From: Halorubrum hochsteinianum
GTDB lineage: Archaea > Halobacteriota > Halobacteria > Halobacteriales > Haloferacaceae
Direction: 5' to 3'
Assembly: GCF_023702125.1 (NCBI RefSeq)
Contig: NZ_CP098415.1
Location: 1,054,001-1,118,000 of the forward strand
Length of the DNA: 64,000 nucleotides
The position numbers and the translations under genes were made by a program. Under the pieces are notes generated by a model. The model made no database searches, was not told the origin of the DNA, and worked only from the letters and a program-made list of their open reading frames with translations. This document shows positions 7,217-15,724 of the stretch, piece after piece. Positions within the stretch are counted from its first letter, which is position 1, and every line of letters begins with the position of its first letter.

Positions 7217-9111
7217 TGCCCCCGCGAGAGCAGTCGTCCCTCGTCGTCGAAGCGGTATCCGATGTCGCGGAGCGCCGCCTTGGCGGCCTCGACGTCCAGC
7301 GACCCCTCGTCGTCGAAGAACGGGTGGACCGGGTCGGTGTCGCCGTCCCACGCCACCGAGTCCGGGACCGCGTTCGGCGACGCCGCGAGCGGGGACGCCG
7401 CCGCCCGCGCGTACCCGTCGAAGGCGTCGTCGACGAGCGCGGACTTGTCTATCAGGCGCGCGACGACCGACCGGAACCGGGGGTTCGACAGCGGGCTCCG
7501 CCGCACGTTGTAGCCGACGTGGTAGAACGCCGCCGACCGACCGCTCACGAGGCGGGCGTCTGCCGAGCGGCCGATCAGGGGGACCGACGCGGGTCCGAGG
7601 TTGGAGACGGTCGCGTCCGCGAGCCCGTCGGAGACCGACTCCACGGCCGAGATGTCCGACGGCAGCACCTCGATGCGGAGCCGGTCGAAGGCGGGTTTGC
7701 CGCGGTAGCGGGACGGGACTCCCGCCCGCGGGTCCGTCGTCTCCTCCGAGTCCGCCGGGCGGACGAGGAAGTGATCGGGGTTGCGTTCGAAGACGACCGA
7801 CTCCCCGGACTCCGCCTCGACGAAGCGCAGCGGCCCGCTGCCGACTGGGTCGGGGTTGTTCGAGACGACCGCCTCCGTCGTCTCGAAGTCGAGTTCGAAG
7901 CCGGCTATCGTCGCCGCGCCGGTCCGCTCCGACCAGACGTGCTTCGGGAGGATCGGCACCTGAAGCGCCCGGGCCGCGACCGTCTCGTTGACGTCGGGCA
8001 CGGTGAGCCGGACCGTCGACTCGTCGAGGACGCGCTCGTCGTCGACGAGCGAGCTCCGCCCGCGGAACCGCGGGGTCGGGACGGACGTCTCGACGCTCCC
8101 CAGCGACGTGTCGCGGAGGAACCGATAGGTGAACGCGACGTCGGTCGCCGTCACCGGCTCGCCGTCGTGCCACCGCGCGTCGCGGAGCGACACCTCGAGG
8201 ACGTCGTCGTCGACGCGCTCCCAGTCGGCCGCCAGCCACGGGACGACGGCGTCGCCGTCCGCGCGGACGAGCGGGTCGTACAACAGCCCGGTGAACGTGC
8301 CGTACTTCCGGTACTCCGCCGCGATCGGGTTCCAGTTCTCGGTGATTCGGTCGTCGGTCGTCACGAGCCGGAGGGTGCCGTCGTCCCCACCGGCCGCGTC
8401 CTCGGTCGACGCGTTGCCGTCCGTCGAGCCGCCAGTGCCGGAGTCGTTGGTCTCGGAGCCGTCGCTCCCGGAGCCGCCGTCGTCTGAACCGTCGGCGACG
8501 GCGTCGAGTTCGAGGAGGCCGGTGACCGAGAGCGGCCGACTGTCCTCCGTCCACCCCTCGAACCGGTGCTCCCGGACGGCGGTGAGCGCGTCGGGGAACG
8601 CGACGACGGAGAAGGGCTGGAGCTCGCACAGCGTCTCCTGTAGCGACCCGACGACGTCGGTCCGGTCGTCTCCGGAGACGCGGCGCTGTCGCTCCAAGGC
8701 GTCGTCGACCGCGATCTCCGTGAGCCCGTACGGGTTCTGCCAGCCGGACTCCGCGACGAACTTCGAGTGGGTCAGCCCGTACAGCGCGTCCGCGTCGAAC
8801 GGCTCCGTCTCGACGAACTGCCCGACGTAGAGGTCGAAGTTCTGGTTGATGAGCACCTTCCGCCAGAGGTCCGTCTGGCCGACGGTGTTGAGTCTGACGT
8901 CGACGCCGACCGCGGTCAGGTGCTCTTCGAGCTGTCTCGCGATTCGGATCCCGTTGGGGTCGGCGTCGGCCGGCGTGGTGTTGATCTCGAGGGTCAACTG
9001 CGAGGGGGGATCGCGTCCCGCGATGTTCTCCGTGCGACCGAGACAGCCGGCGCTGGCGGCCGCGAGGCCGAGTCCGGCGAGCGCCGCGCGTCGACTGATC
9101 GGTCGGGTCAT
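7213..9111 (-). CDS. Substrate-binding lipoprotein, family 5, circularly permuted
   Basis: 632 residues. Export signal ISRRAALAGLGLAAASAGC with a lipobox cysteine at about residue 23. Residues about 38-190 read QLTLEINTTP...IARQLEEHLTAVGVDV...VVAFPDALTAVREHRFEGW, which in ordinary DppA/OppA proteins is the last third. After a Ser/Gly/Asp linker (about 200-245) comes LRLVTTDDRITENWNP, ARWHDGEPVTATDVAFTYRF and FERNPDHF, normally the first two thirds, and the protein ends at AALRDIGYRFDDEGRLLSRGQ, just where ordinary proteins run into the part placed here at the front. No permease or ATPase genes adjoin; the only partner is the PAP2 gene. Confidence 0.85.
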   Translation of the reverse strand: MTRPISRRAALAGLGLAAASAGCLGRTENIAGRDPPSQLTLEINTTPADADPNGIRIARQLEEHLTAVGVDVRLNTVGQTDLWRKVLINQNFDLYVGQFVETEPFDADALYGLTHSKFVAESGWQNPYGLTEIAVDDALERQRRVSGDDRTDVVGSLQETLCELQPFSVVAFPDALTAVREHRFEGWTEDSRPLSVTGLLELDAVADGSDDGGSGSDGSETNDSGTGGSTDGNASTEDAAGGDDGTLRLVTTDDRITENWNPIAAEYRKYGTFTGLLYDPLVRADGDAVVPWLAADWERVDDDVLEVSLRDARWHDGEPVTATDVAFTYRFLRDTSLGSVETSVPTPRFRGRSSLVDDERVLDESTVRLTVPDVNETVAARALQVPILPKHVWSERTGAATIAGFELDFETTEAVVSNNPDPVGSGPLRFVEAESGESVVFERNPDHFLVRPADSEETTDPRAGVPSRYRGKPAFDRLRIEVLPSDISAVESVSDGLADATVSNLGPASVPLIGRSADARLVSGRSAAFYHVGYNVRRSPLSNPRFRSVVARLIDKSALVDDAFDGYARAAASPLAASPNAVPDSVAWDGDTDPVHPFFDDEGSLDVEAAKAALRDIGYRFDDEGRLLSRGQ

Positions 9112-9141
9112 CCGTTCGTTTCCGCTTATTTTCAGGCGTCC

Positions 9142-9149
9142 GGTATATC
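9142..9149 (-). promoter_or_regulatory. TATA-like box of the permuted binding-protein operon
   Basis: GATATACC on the minus strand, about 31-38 bases before the start codon, with a second AT-rich patch (AAAATAAGC) closer in. Confidence 0.5.
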
Positions 9150-9200
9150 TCTTCTGTGCTGGCTCCGCGATCCGAGCGGGCGTCGACGCGGGCGAGCGGG

Positions 9201-10400
9201 TCAGATGACGTCCGCCAGCGGGAGCGCCAGCCCGACGGCCCACGCCGCCACCCCCGCGACGGCGACGGGTCGGTCTGCGGCCGCCCGGCCGATGGCGACG
9301 ACGCCGAGCGCGACGAGGAGCGCCACGCGGTGGACGATGAGGTCGGGCGGGACGGCCACCCCGAGCGCGGCGAAGTCGGCGAGGAAGCCGCCGCCGAGAC
9401 CGACGACGACTGCCAGCGCGGCGGCCTCCGGGTCGGTGCCCGGGGCGCGCCAGACGACCAGCGCGGGCAGCCCGACCGCGAGGACGAGGTACAGCGGCGC
9501 GGCGATGGCCTTCGGCGACGCGCCCGGCAGCGCCGCCTCCAGCGTCACGCCAGCGACGCGGACGCCGACGAGGACCGCGCCGAGCGCCAGCCCCAGCGTC
9601 GCCGCCGTCGCGTGCCGGCCGACGTCGGTCCGGAGCCGCCGACCGAGGTCGACGGCCGTCTCGCGGGTCCGCCGTCCGAGCAGCGCCCCGGCGAGCGCCG
9701 CCGCGGCCGCCAGTTCGATCACGGAGAGCCAGCCGTCGCTGCGCCCGCCGTCGATGCCGCGGTACTCGCGGCGGACGTCGGTCGCGCGGTCCGACTCGAC
9801 GAACTCGGACTCGAGCCGGAGCGCGGGCGCGTCGATGTCGGGGACGGTGTGGCGGAGCCGGAACCAGTCGTAGTACTCCTCGTGGGCCTGTATCGCGGTG
9901 TAGCTGCCGTCGGGGGACTCGTAGGCGCGGAGGTGGTCGCGGACGCCGAGGTACGCCCCGTCGTGGAGTTCGAACGTCTCGGTGAGCCACGCGCCGCCGT
10001 CCGGTCCCTCGACGTACGAGTAGCGGAGCGAGCTGCGGGCGTCCCGCCAGTCGCGGGCGACGAACTCCTCGACGTCTTCCGATTCCGTCCGCGTCGCCGC
10101 CTCGCCGGGCTCCGTCTCCTCCCAGTCCGCGTCCGAGCGCCCCTCGATGGCCGCCCGGGTCGTCGCCGCGTCCGCGTGGAACACCACGTTGATCGCGAGC
10201 GTTCTCCCCTCGACGCTCCGGCTCCGGCTCGTGTACGGCCAGAGGAGGTACTCGCCGTCGACGGCGATGAGCCGGTCGTCCGCGACGTCGTCGACGGTCG
10301 GTTCCTCGCTCGCCCCGGCGAAGGCCCCGAAGACCCCGGAGAGGGCGAGAGCGACCGCGACGACGGCGAGGAGGCCGACGACGACGTGGACCCGTTTCAT
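9201..10400 (-). CDS. Conserved-type membrane protein with an outer domain and six C-terminal helices
   Basis: 399 residues; family not recognised. An N-terminal signal anchor (MKRVHVVVGLLAVVAVALAL) is followed by about 180 residues predicted outside, including LIAVDGEYLLWPYTSRSRS and a strand-rich segment around INVVFHADAATTRAAIEG, which recalls the LssY C-terminal type domain only in shape. About six helices follow from residue 225 to the end. ATG 10400 is preferred over earlier in-frame codons since the hydrophobic anchor starts there. It lies downstream on the same strand as several small genes but with gaps of about 90-110 bases, so its own promoter is likely. Confidence 0.65.
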   Translation of the reverse strand: MKRVHVVVGLLAVVAVALALSGVFGAFAGASEEPTVDDVADDRLIAVDGEYLLWPYTSRSRSVEGRTLAINVVFHADAATTRAAIEGRSDADWEETEPGEAATRTESEDVEEFVARDWRDARSSLRYSYVEGPDGGAWLTETFELHDGAYLGVRDHLRAYESPDGSYTAIQAHEEYYDWFRLRHTVPDIDAPALRLESEFVESDRATDVRREYRGIDGGRSDGWLSVIELAAAAALAGALLGRRTRETAVDLGRRLRTDVGRHATAATLGLALGAVLVGVRVAGVTLEAALPGASPKAIAAPLYLVLAVGLPALVVWRAPGTDPEAAALAVVVGLGGGFLADFAALGVAVPPDLIVHRVALLVALGVVAIGRAAADRPVAVAGVAAWAVGLALPLADVI

Positions 10401-10513
10401 GCGGGCCACGAGAGCCGCGGGACACAAACCAGTTCGGGTGGCCTCGGCGCGCTACGACGGGGGCGTCCGGGACGGTCGACACCGGGACGGGCGGCTCCGG
10501 GACGGGTCGGGAG

Positions 10514-10816
10514 TCACCACGTCTCGACGACGCCGTCGCGGACGTCCTCGGCGCAGCCCTCGCAGTCGGGGTGCCCGGACTCGAAACAGGCGGGCCGCCC
10601 CTCGGCGTCGACCGGGACGGTCCGGCGCTCCGCGTGGCGGCGGCAGACGATGCGGGCGCGCCCGGACTCGTCGGTCGGGAGGTCGAAGCGCGCCGCGCCG
10701 GCCGCGTCGCCCTCGGGGTCGTCGCGCCCCTCGGCGTAGGCGCGTTTGGCCTCCTCGAACTGCTTGCCCGCCTTCCGGAGCTGCTGGCGGATGACGCGTT
10801 CGAGCCGGTCGTCCAT
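10514..10816 (-). CDS. Small conserved haloarchaeal Cys-rich protein (DUF7091-like)
   Basis: 100 residues. The N-terminal half is a charged helix (RQQLRKAGKQFEEAKRAYAEG); the C-terminal half has four cysteines (CRRHAERRTV, ACFESGHPDCEGC) that could bind zinc, and ends VVETW. The layout matches what I recall of the DUF7091 family found across Halobacteria; no function is known. No signal peptide or helix for the membrane, so cytoplasmic. Confidence 0.72.
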   Translation of the reverse strand: MDDRLERVIRQQLRKAGKQFEEAKRAYAEGRDDPEGDAAGAARFDLPTDESGRARIVCRRHAERRTVPVDAEGRPACFESGHPDCEGCAEDVRDGVVETW

Positions 10817-10897
10817 GCCCCGCCGTTTCGGCGCGGCGGATATAGGTCCGTTGGCGGGAGCCCCCGGCGAGGGACAAAACGCGCGGCGTGCGAGGGC

Positions 10898-11479
10898 TCA
10901 CTCGGTCTCGCGCTCCCGCGACGCGGCCCCCGGAGCCGACGCGTCGTCGCGGCGGGAGTCCGTTTCCGCCTCGTTACGGTCGACGTGAGCCCGCGCCTCG
11001 TCGACGGACTCCGTTTCGAGGAGGCGTTCGAGCCGCCGTTCGAACTCGGGTTCGGAGAGGTCGCCGCGGGCGTAGCGGTCCCGGAGCGTCTCGAGCGCCT
11101 CGGCGGTCTCACCGTCCGGACCGTCCGGATCCGGCGTGGCCGAGCGGGACCGACCGGTCCCCTGCTCGGCCGATCGAGACCGGACCGTTCGGCCGTAGTC
11201 GACGGGGGAGTCGACCCGGCCGATCAGCGACAGGTACACCGGCCAGAGCAGCAGCAGAGCCAGCGTGGCCGCGCCGACCCCGACCGCCGCCCCCAGCGGG
11301 ACGACGAGCAGTGACAGGGGAACCGGATTGAGAAAGAGGACCGTCGACAGGAACGCCGAGACGCCGGCGACCGACCCGGCCGCGAGCGCGAGCGCGATCC
11401 GTCCGACCGTTCCGTCCGGGGTGTACGTCTCGACGAGCCGACGGAGCCGACGGGCGAGACCGTCGTCGGTGGAGGGCAT
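10898..11479 (-). CDS. Two-helix membrane protein with C-terminal SHOCT domain
   Basis: 193 residues. Two membrane helices at about 27-50 and 55-80 are followed by a polar linker and the motif ETLRDRYARGDLSEPEFERR (about 140-165), a SHOCT domain: a short two-helix module found at the ends of many prokaryotic proteins and thought to aid oligomer formation. The tail after it is charged. Start ATG 11479 has a TATA-like box about 30 bases upstream. Function unknown; SHOCT proteins are common and varied in haloarchaea. Confidence 0.75.
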   Translation of the reverse strand: MPSTDDGLARRLRRLVETYTPDGTVGRIALALAAGSVAGVSAFLSTVLFLNPVPLSLLVVPLGAAVGVGAATLALLLLWPVYLSLIGRVDSPVDYGRTVRSRSAEQGTGRSRSATPDPDGPDGETAEALETLRDRYARGDLSEPEFERRLERLLETESVDEARAHVDRNEAETDSRRDDASAPGAASRERETE

Positions 11480-11505
11480 GTCGTCACCGAACGGACGGTC
11501 GTAAC

Positions 11506-11515
11506 AAAATACTTT
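11506..11515 (-). promoter_or_regulatory. TATA-like box of the SHOCT gene
   Basis: AAAGTATTTT on the minus strand, 27-36 bases before the start at 11479, in a short AT-rich divergent spacer. Confidence 0.6.
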
Positions 11516-11630
11516 CACAATGCGCACCGCGTCGCTCCGCGCCCTCGCGTCCCATCGTTCTGCGGCGTCGCGTCCGGTCGGATCGCCCCGCCGGGAAAGC
11601 TTGATGCGAGTCCCCGCCGATCCCCCGCGT

Positions 11631-12062
11631 ATGTCCGACGACTGCATCTTCTGTTCGATCGTCGCCGGCGACATCCCGGCGCGGACCGTGTACGAGACCG
11701 ACGCCGTGCTGGCGTTCTTAGACGCCAACCCCCTCGCTCGCGGGCACACGCTGGTGATACCGAAGTCGCACGCGCGACACGTCGGCGACCTCGACGCCGC
11801 CCTCGCGAGCGACCTGTTCGACGCGGTCGCGTCGCTCACGCCGAAGATTCAAGACGCGGTCGACGCCGACGGCGCGAACGTCGGCGTCAACGACGGCGAG
11901 GCGGCGGGACAGGAGGTCCCGCACGTCCACGTACACGTTGTCCCGCGGTTCGAGGGCGACGGGGGCGCGCCGATCCACGCGGTGGCGGGCGAGCGGCCCG
12001 ACCTCTCTGACGACGAACTCGACGCGGTCGCCGAGGACGTCGCGGCCGCGGTCGACGGGTAG
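11631..12062 (+). CDS. HIT-family nucleotide hydrolase/transferase
   Basis: 143 residues. The N-terminal CIFCSIVAGDIPARTVYETD and the histidine triad HVHVHVVPR near residue 105 are those of the Hint/PKCI branch, which hydrolyses adenosine 5'-phosphoramidates and related nucleotides through a nucleotidyl-histidine intermediate. CIFC suggests a structural metal. Cytoplasmic. The ATG at 11631 gives the usual MSDDCIFC start; codons upstream in frame are not typical of the family. It is divergent from the SHOCT gene. Confidence 0.93.
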   Translation: MSDDCIFCSIVAGDIPARTVYETDAVLAFLDANPLARGHTLVIPKSHARHVGDLDAALASDLFDAVASLTPKIQDAVDADGANVGVNDGEAAGQEVPHVHVHVVPRFEGDGGAPIHAVAGERPDLSDDELDAVAEDVAAAVDG

Positions 12063-12112
12063 CGCGGGGGATCGGCGGTCGGTATCCGGCGAGGTCGTCG
12101 CCCCGCTTCGCG

Positions 12113-12121
12113 ATTTTTAAG
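12113..12121 (+). promoter_or_regulatory. TATA-like box of the ParA-like gene
   Basis: ATTTTTAAG lies 25-33 bases before ATG 12146, preceded by a GC-rich region, as in a leaderless haloarchaeal promoter. Confidence 0.65.
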
Positions 12122-12145
12122 GACCGGCTCCGGCGACGCCGGAAC

Positions 12146-12970
12146 ATGCAGGCGACGACGCTCGCGTTGGTCGGGGCGACCGGCGGCGCGGGGACGACGC
12201 GGACCGCGGTCGAGCTGGCAGCGATGGGCGCTCGCGACGGCGACGACGTCGCGGTCGTCGACGCCGCGTTCACGACCCAGGGCCTCTCCGAGTACGTGGC
12301 CGGCCGGATCGATCCGGACCTCACAGCACTCCTCACCGACGACCCGGACGCGCCGCTGTCGGCGGCCGCGTACCCGGTCGCCGGGACGGGCGACGGCTCT
12401 CGGCGGGACGGTCGCGAAGAGGGCAACGCGCCGACCCTCCCGGGACGCGTCGACGCGGTGCCGGCGCGGGCACCGTTCGAGCGCGTCGCGCGGGCGAAGA
12501 CCGCCGAGGCCGCACGGAAGCTGGAACAGCGGATCGACGAGGCGGCGACGACGTACGACGCGGTGGTCGTCGACGCCGCGCCCGCGGGGTCGAACGAGGC
12601 GGTCGCGGCCGCGACGAGCGCCGACCGCGCGGCGGCGGTCAGGCCGGCGACGGCGCACGGCGGCGACGCGACGCAGCGGCTCCGCGGTCGGATCGCCGAC
12701 GTCGGCGGGAGCCTCGACGCGACGCTCGCGGTCGAGCGGCCCGGCGCGGGCGGGGCCGACGGCGACGGAGGCACCGGCGACGAAGAGCGGACCGGTTCGG
12801 GCGTCGTCCGCGTGCCGGCGACCGACCCCGAGGTGAGGGCTGCGCCGACCGCGGCGGCAGGAGACGACGCGTACGCGCGTGCGATCGCGACCGCTTACGA
12901 GACCGCGTTCGACGCGTCGCTCGACGTTGAGTTCCCGGAGAAGGGACTGATAGACCGGATCAGGTCCTGA
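12146..12970 (+). CDS. ParA/MinD-like protein with a defective P-loop
   Basis: 274 residues in a SIMIBI (ParA/MinD) layout: first strand and loop LALVGATGGAGTTRTAVELA, then DVAVVDAAFTTQGLSEYV (switch I/A' region), then YDAVVVDAAPAGSNEAVAAA (Walker B region). The canonical deviant Walker A is KGGxGK[TS]T; here TGGAGTTRT lacks both the signature lysine and the general P-loop lysine, so ATP binding or hydrolysis is doubtful. No neighbour encodes a ParB. It may be a regulatory paralogue or scaffold. Cytoplasmic. Confidence 0.75.
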   Translation: MQATTLALVGATGGAGTTRTAVELAAMGARDGDDVAVVDAAFTTQGLSEYVAGRIDPDLTALLTDDPDAPLSAAAYPVAGTGDGSRRDGREEGNAPTLPGRVDAVPARAPFERVARAKTAEAARKLEQRIDEAATTYDAVVVDAAPAGSNEAVAAATSADRAAAVRPATAHGGDATQRLRGRIADVGGSLDATLAVERPGAGGADGDGGTGDEERTGSGVVRVPATDPEVRAAPTAAAGDDAYARAIATAYETAFDASLDVEFPEKGLIDRIRS

Positions 12971-12997
12971 GAACTGGAGTGAGACGGAAAGGAGGTG

Positions 12998-13519
12998 TCA
13001 GCGGAGCCCGTCGGTGGAGCCGAGCGCGTCGCCGAGGGGCCCGCCGTCGCCGAGTCCGTCCCCGAGCGGTGCCGAGCCGGCGACCTGCGCGTCGACCGCC
13101 TCCGCGACGGCGTCGACGGGGTCGTGCGTCTCGACGTACGTCGCCAGCGCGAAGTCCGCCTCGTCGCCGCCGGTGAGTTCGACGGCCTCGCTGCGCGCGG
13201 TCCGGCCCGCGAGCCAGTCGCGGACGACGTCGCGCCCGGTCGGGGAGAGGGGGCAGACGCCCGCGACGCCGCACCGGTGGAGGGCCTTCGCGGCCGTCAT
13301 CGGGGAGACCCCCGCCTCGCGGGCCGCGTCGCCGACGCTCCGGCCGGCGGTGTAGGCGTCGACGAGCGTGGCGGTCGCCTCGGGCGTACACGGGAGCGAC
13401 TCGGCGTGGTCCGACAGGCGGTCGGCGAGCGGCGTCTCCGTGTCGTCGGCGACGGCGACCCCGCGGTCGCGCTGGCGCGAGGTCACTTCGACCCCGTCCG
13501 CGATCTCCGACAGCGTCAT
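12998..13519 (-). CDS. Conserved haloarchaeal protein with helix-turn-helix-like segment
   Basis: 173 residues beginning MTLSEIADGVEVTSRQRDRG. Residues about 58-85 (SVGDAAREAGVSPMTAAKAL) look like a helix-turn-helix, and the following FALATYVETHDPVDAVAEA region is helical. The overall layout matches a conserved haloarchaeal family of unknown role that I recall as DUF7858. A DNA-binding role is suggested only by the HTH-like segment. It is divergent from TFB and its TATA-like box faces that of TFB across 160 bases. The 3' end converges on the ParA-like gene. Confidence 0.68.
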   Translation of the reverse strand: MTLSEIADGVEVTSRQRDRGVAVADDTETPLADRLSDHAESLPCTPEATATLVDAYTAGRSVGDAAREAGVSPMTAAKALHRCGVAGVCPLSPTGRDVVRDWLAGRTARSEAVELTGGDEADFALATYVETHDPVDAVAEAVDAQVAGSAPLGDGLGDGGPLGDALGSTDGLR

Positions 13520-13542
13520 GCGATTCGATGGCCGACACGGAC

Positions 13543-13552
13543 GGTTAAAACC
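13543..13552 (-). promoter_or_regulatory. TATA-like box of the HTH-like gene
   Basis: GGTTTTAACC, a palindromic TATA-like box 24-33 bases before the start at 13519. Confidence 0.6.
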
Positions 13553-13647
13553 ACCGTACTGCGGCGGGGTGCGTCGCCGAACCACCGACCGATAACCGGT
13601 CGGTTCGAGCGCCGCGATCGGGGCGATCCACCGCCGATCCGCCCGGG

Positions 13648-13656
13648 TTTAAGTAA
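13648..13656 (+). promoter_or_regulatory. TATA-like box of the TFB gene
   Basis: TTTAAGTAA, 27-35 bases before ATG 13683; the ATG follows a short purine-poor leader, consistent with a nearly leaderless message. Confidence 0.7.
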
Positions 13657-13682
13657 GGGATCGGGCCGGAGTTCGACGTGTG

Positions 13683-14702
13683 ATGAGTGAGGCACGCTCG
13701 ACCCGAACCCGGACGCCCCGCGCCGAAGCCGACGACGCCGCGACCGCGGACCGCGCCGCGACGACGGACCGCACCGCGACCGGCGAGGAGACCGCCCGCG
13801 GCGTCGCCAGCGAGCGCGACGAGACCGCGTCGACCGACGAGACCGGCGACCGCGAGGCGTGTCCGGAGTGCGGCGGCCGCACGCGCGTCGAGGGAGCGGA
13901 GCGGGTCTGCGGCGACTGCGGACTCGTCGTCGAGGCCGACCGCATCGACCACGGGCCGGAGTGGCGGTCGTTCGACGACGACGACACGAACCCGAAACGG
14001 ACCGGCGCACCCCTGACCCGCTCGCGGCACGACCGCGGGCTCTCGACGGAGATCGGTCGGTCGACGAAGGTGAAGGGTCGCAAGCGGCGGCGGCTCGCCC
14101 GGATGCGGACCCAGCACAACCGCGCGCAGATCTCGACGAAGCGCGACCGCAACAAGGTGTACGCCTACACCGAGATCCGCCGGCTCACCGGCGTCTTGGA
14201 GCTGCCGGACAGCGTCCGCGACACGGCCTGTTCGCTGTTCGACTCCGCACAGGAGGAGAGCCTGCTCCGGGGGCGCTCGCTGGAGGGGTTCGCGGCCGCC
14301 TGCGTCTACGTCGCCTGCCGGACCGCCGACGTGGCCCGGACCGTCGGCGAGGTCTGCGACGAGGCGAAAGCGACCGAGGACGAGCATCAGGCCGCCTTCG
14401 ACGCGATGAACCGCGAACTCGGCCTGCCGATCGCGCCGGCCGGTCCGAGCGAGTACCTCCCCCGGTTCGCCAGCGACCTCGGCTGCGACCCCGCCGTCGA
14501 GCGCCGCGCCGGCGAACTGGCCGACCGCGCCGTCGAGGAGGGGATCGCGAACGGGCGCAACCCGGTCGGCGTCGCGGCCGCCTGCCTCTACACCGCCGCG
14601 CGCGAACTGGACGCGGAGTACACCCAGCAGGAGGCCGCCGACGTCGCCGGCGTGACGCCCGTCACCGTTCGCCGGACGTACGTCGACCTCACCGAGGAGT
14701 GA
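13683..14702 (+). CDS. tfb: Transcription initiation factor TFB
   Basis: 339 residues. TFB recruits RNA polymerase to the TBP-promoter complex and reads the BRE. A Ser/Thr/Asp-rich N-terminal extension of about 55 residues precedes a zinc ribbon (Cys60, Cys63, Cys76, Cys79: CPECGG and CGDCGL), the B-reader/linker region (NPKRTGAPLTRSRHDRGLST), then two cyclin-fold repeats (about 130-225 and 230-330), the second with the HTH EYTQQEAADVAGVTPVTVRR. Haloarchaea carry several TFB paralogues, so this is one of a set. ATG 13683 is preferred to the GTG one codon upstream. Single-gene transcript. Confidence 0.96.
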   Translation: MSEARSTRTRTPRAEADDAATADRAATTDRTATGEETARGVASERDETASTDETGDREACPECGGRTRVEGAERVCGDCGLVVEADRIDHGPEWRSFDDDDTNPKRTGAPLTRSRHDRGLSTEIGRSTKVKGRKRRRLARMRTQHNRAQISTKRDRNKVYAYTEIRRLTGVLELPDSVRDTACSLFDSAQEESLLRGRSLEGFAAACVYVACRTADVARTVGEVCDEAKATEDEHQAAFDAMNRELGLPIAPAGPSEYLPRFASDLGCDPAVERRAGELADRAVEEGIANGRNPVGVAAACLYTAARELDAEYTQQEAADVAGVTPVTVRRTYVDLTEE

Positions 14703-14746
14703 GTCGGCGCGGAAGGTGAACCGAGCGACACGGCGCGGGGGGTGCG

Positions 14747-15724
14747 TTACGAGCTTTTGACCGGACCCGACCACAGCTCCCTGACCGCGAGGTGAACCTG
14801 CGAGACGACGCCCAACAGCGGGAGTTCGAGCAGTGGACCGATCACGAGCGCGAGCGGGATCAGCGGCTCGTTCGGGAACGCGACGACCGCGATGGCGAGG
14901 GCGGTGGGCGAGTTCCGCGAGAGGATCGTGTTGTTGAAACAGACCAGCTCGCCGTACGAGAAGTCGAGCAGGCGACCCGCGAGGAACCCGACCGCGAGGT
15001 TGATCGCGTAGAACAGCACGACCGGGATCGCCATCAGCGCCAGCAGGCGCGGGTTCTCGACGATCACGCCCCCCTGCGACGCGAACATCGCCCCAATTGC
15101 GAGCGCGAGGAAGCCGATCTGGATCGGACTCATCCGCGGCAGGAACCGCTCTCTGAGCCACGTCGCACTCTTTCTCCGAGTGATCCAGCGGCGGGCGGCG
15201 GCCCCGAGGAGGAGCGGGACGACCAACACGAGGAGGACGCTCTCGGCCAGCAACGCGAGCGGCAGGTCCACCAGCGTCCCCGCGAACGCGTAGAGGTACA
15301 CCGGCAGCAACACCAGTTGGAGGACGAGGTTGTACGGCAGTACGGATGTCGCCAGCGGCACGTCCCCGCCGGCGACGTCGGTGAACACGAGGTACCAGTC
15401 GGTACACGGCGTCACGAGGAGCATGATCAGGCCGACCCAGAGCGCGGGCTGGTCGCGGAGGAAGACGGCACCGAGCCCCACGGCGAGGAGCGGACTCCAG
15501 ACGAAGTTGACCAGCAGGCTCGACCCGACGACCCGGCGGTTGCTGAACGCCTCGCGCAGTCGGGAGAGGGGGACGCCGACGAACGCGGCGAACAGCATCC
15601 CCATCAGGAACGGGACGATGAGGCGGTCCGCGACGGGAGCGACGCCGTCGACCTGCCCGAAGGCGAGCCCAACGGTGATAGCGGTCAAGACGAGCGCCGA
15701 CTGGTACCTCTCGACGACGTCCAT
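14747..15724 (-). CDS. ACR3/bile-acid-symporter family carrier (possible arsenite exporter)
   Basis: 325 residues with about ten membrane helices. The segment VTPCTDWYLVFTDVAGGD contains the helix-4 cysteine next to a TP pair that is conserved in ACR3 arsenite carriers, and ELVCFNNTILSRNSPTALA contains an NxT/S-rich broken helix like that of the wider BART superfamily. ACR3 proteins export arsenite with proton exchange. No arsR, arsC or arsM gene adjoins, so the substrate is unproved; a bile-acid-type or other organic-anion carrier remains possible. ATG 15724 is used; a GTG two codons earlier is an alternative. Confidence 0.8.
   Translation of the reverse strand: MDVVERYQSALVLTAITVGLAFGQVDGVAPVADRLIVPFLMGMLFAAFVGVPLSRLREAFSNRRVVGSSLLVNFVWSPLLAVGLGAVFLRDQPALWVGLIMLLVTPCTDWYLVFTDVAGGDVPLATSVLPYNLVLQLVLLPVYLYAFAGTLVDLPLALLAESVLLVLVVPLLLGAAARRWITRRKSATWLRERFLPRMSPIQIGFLALAIGAMFASQGGVIVENPRLLALMAIPVVLFYAINLAVGFLAGRLLDFSYGELVCFNNTILSRNSPTALAIAVVAFPNEPLIPLALVIGPLLELPLLGVVSQVHLAVRELWSGPVKSS

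Noticed and set aside
14747-15724. Arsenic-resistance operon
   Set aside because: Only the ACR3-like carrier is present; no arsR, arsC, arsM or arsA is next to it, so the operon claim is not supported.
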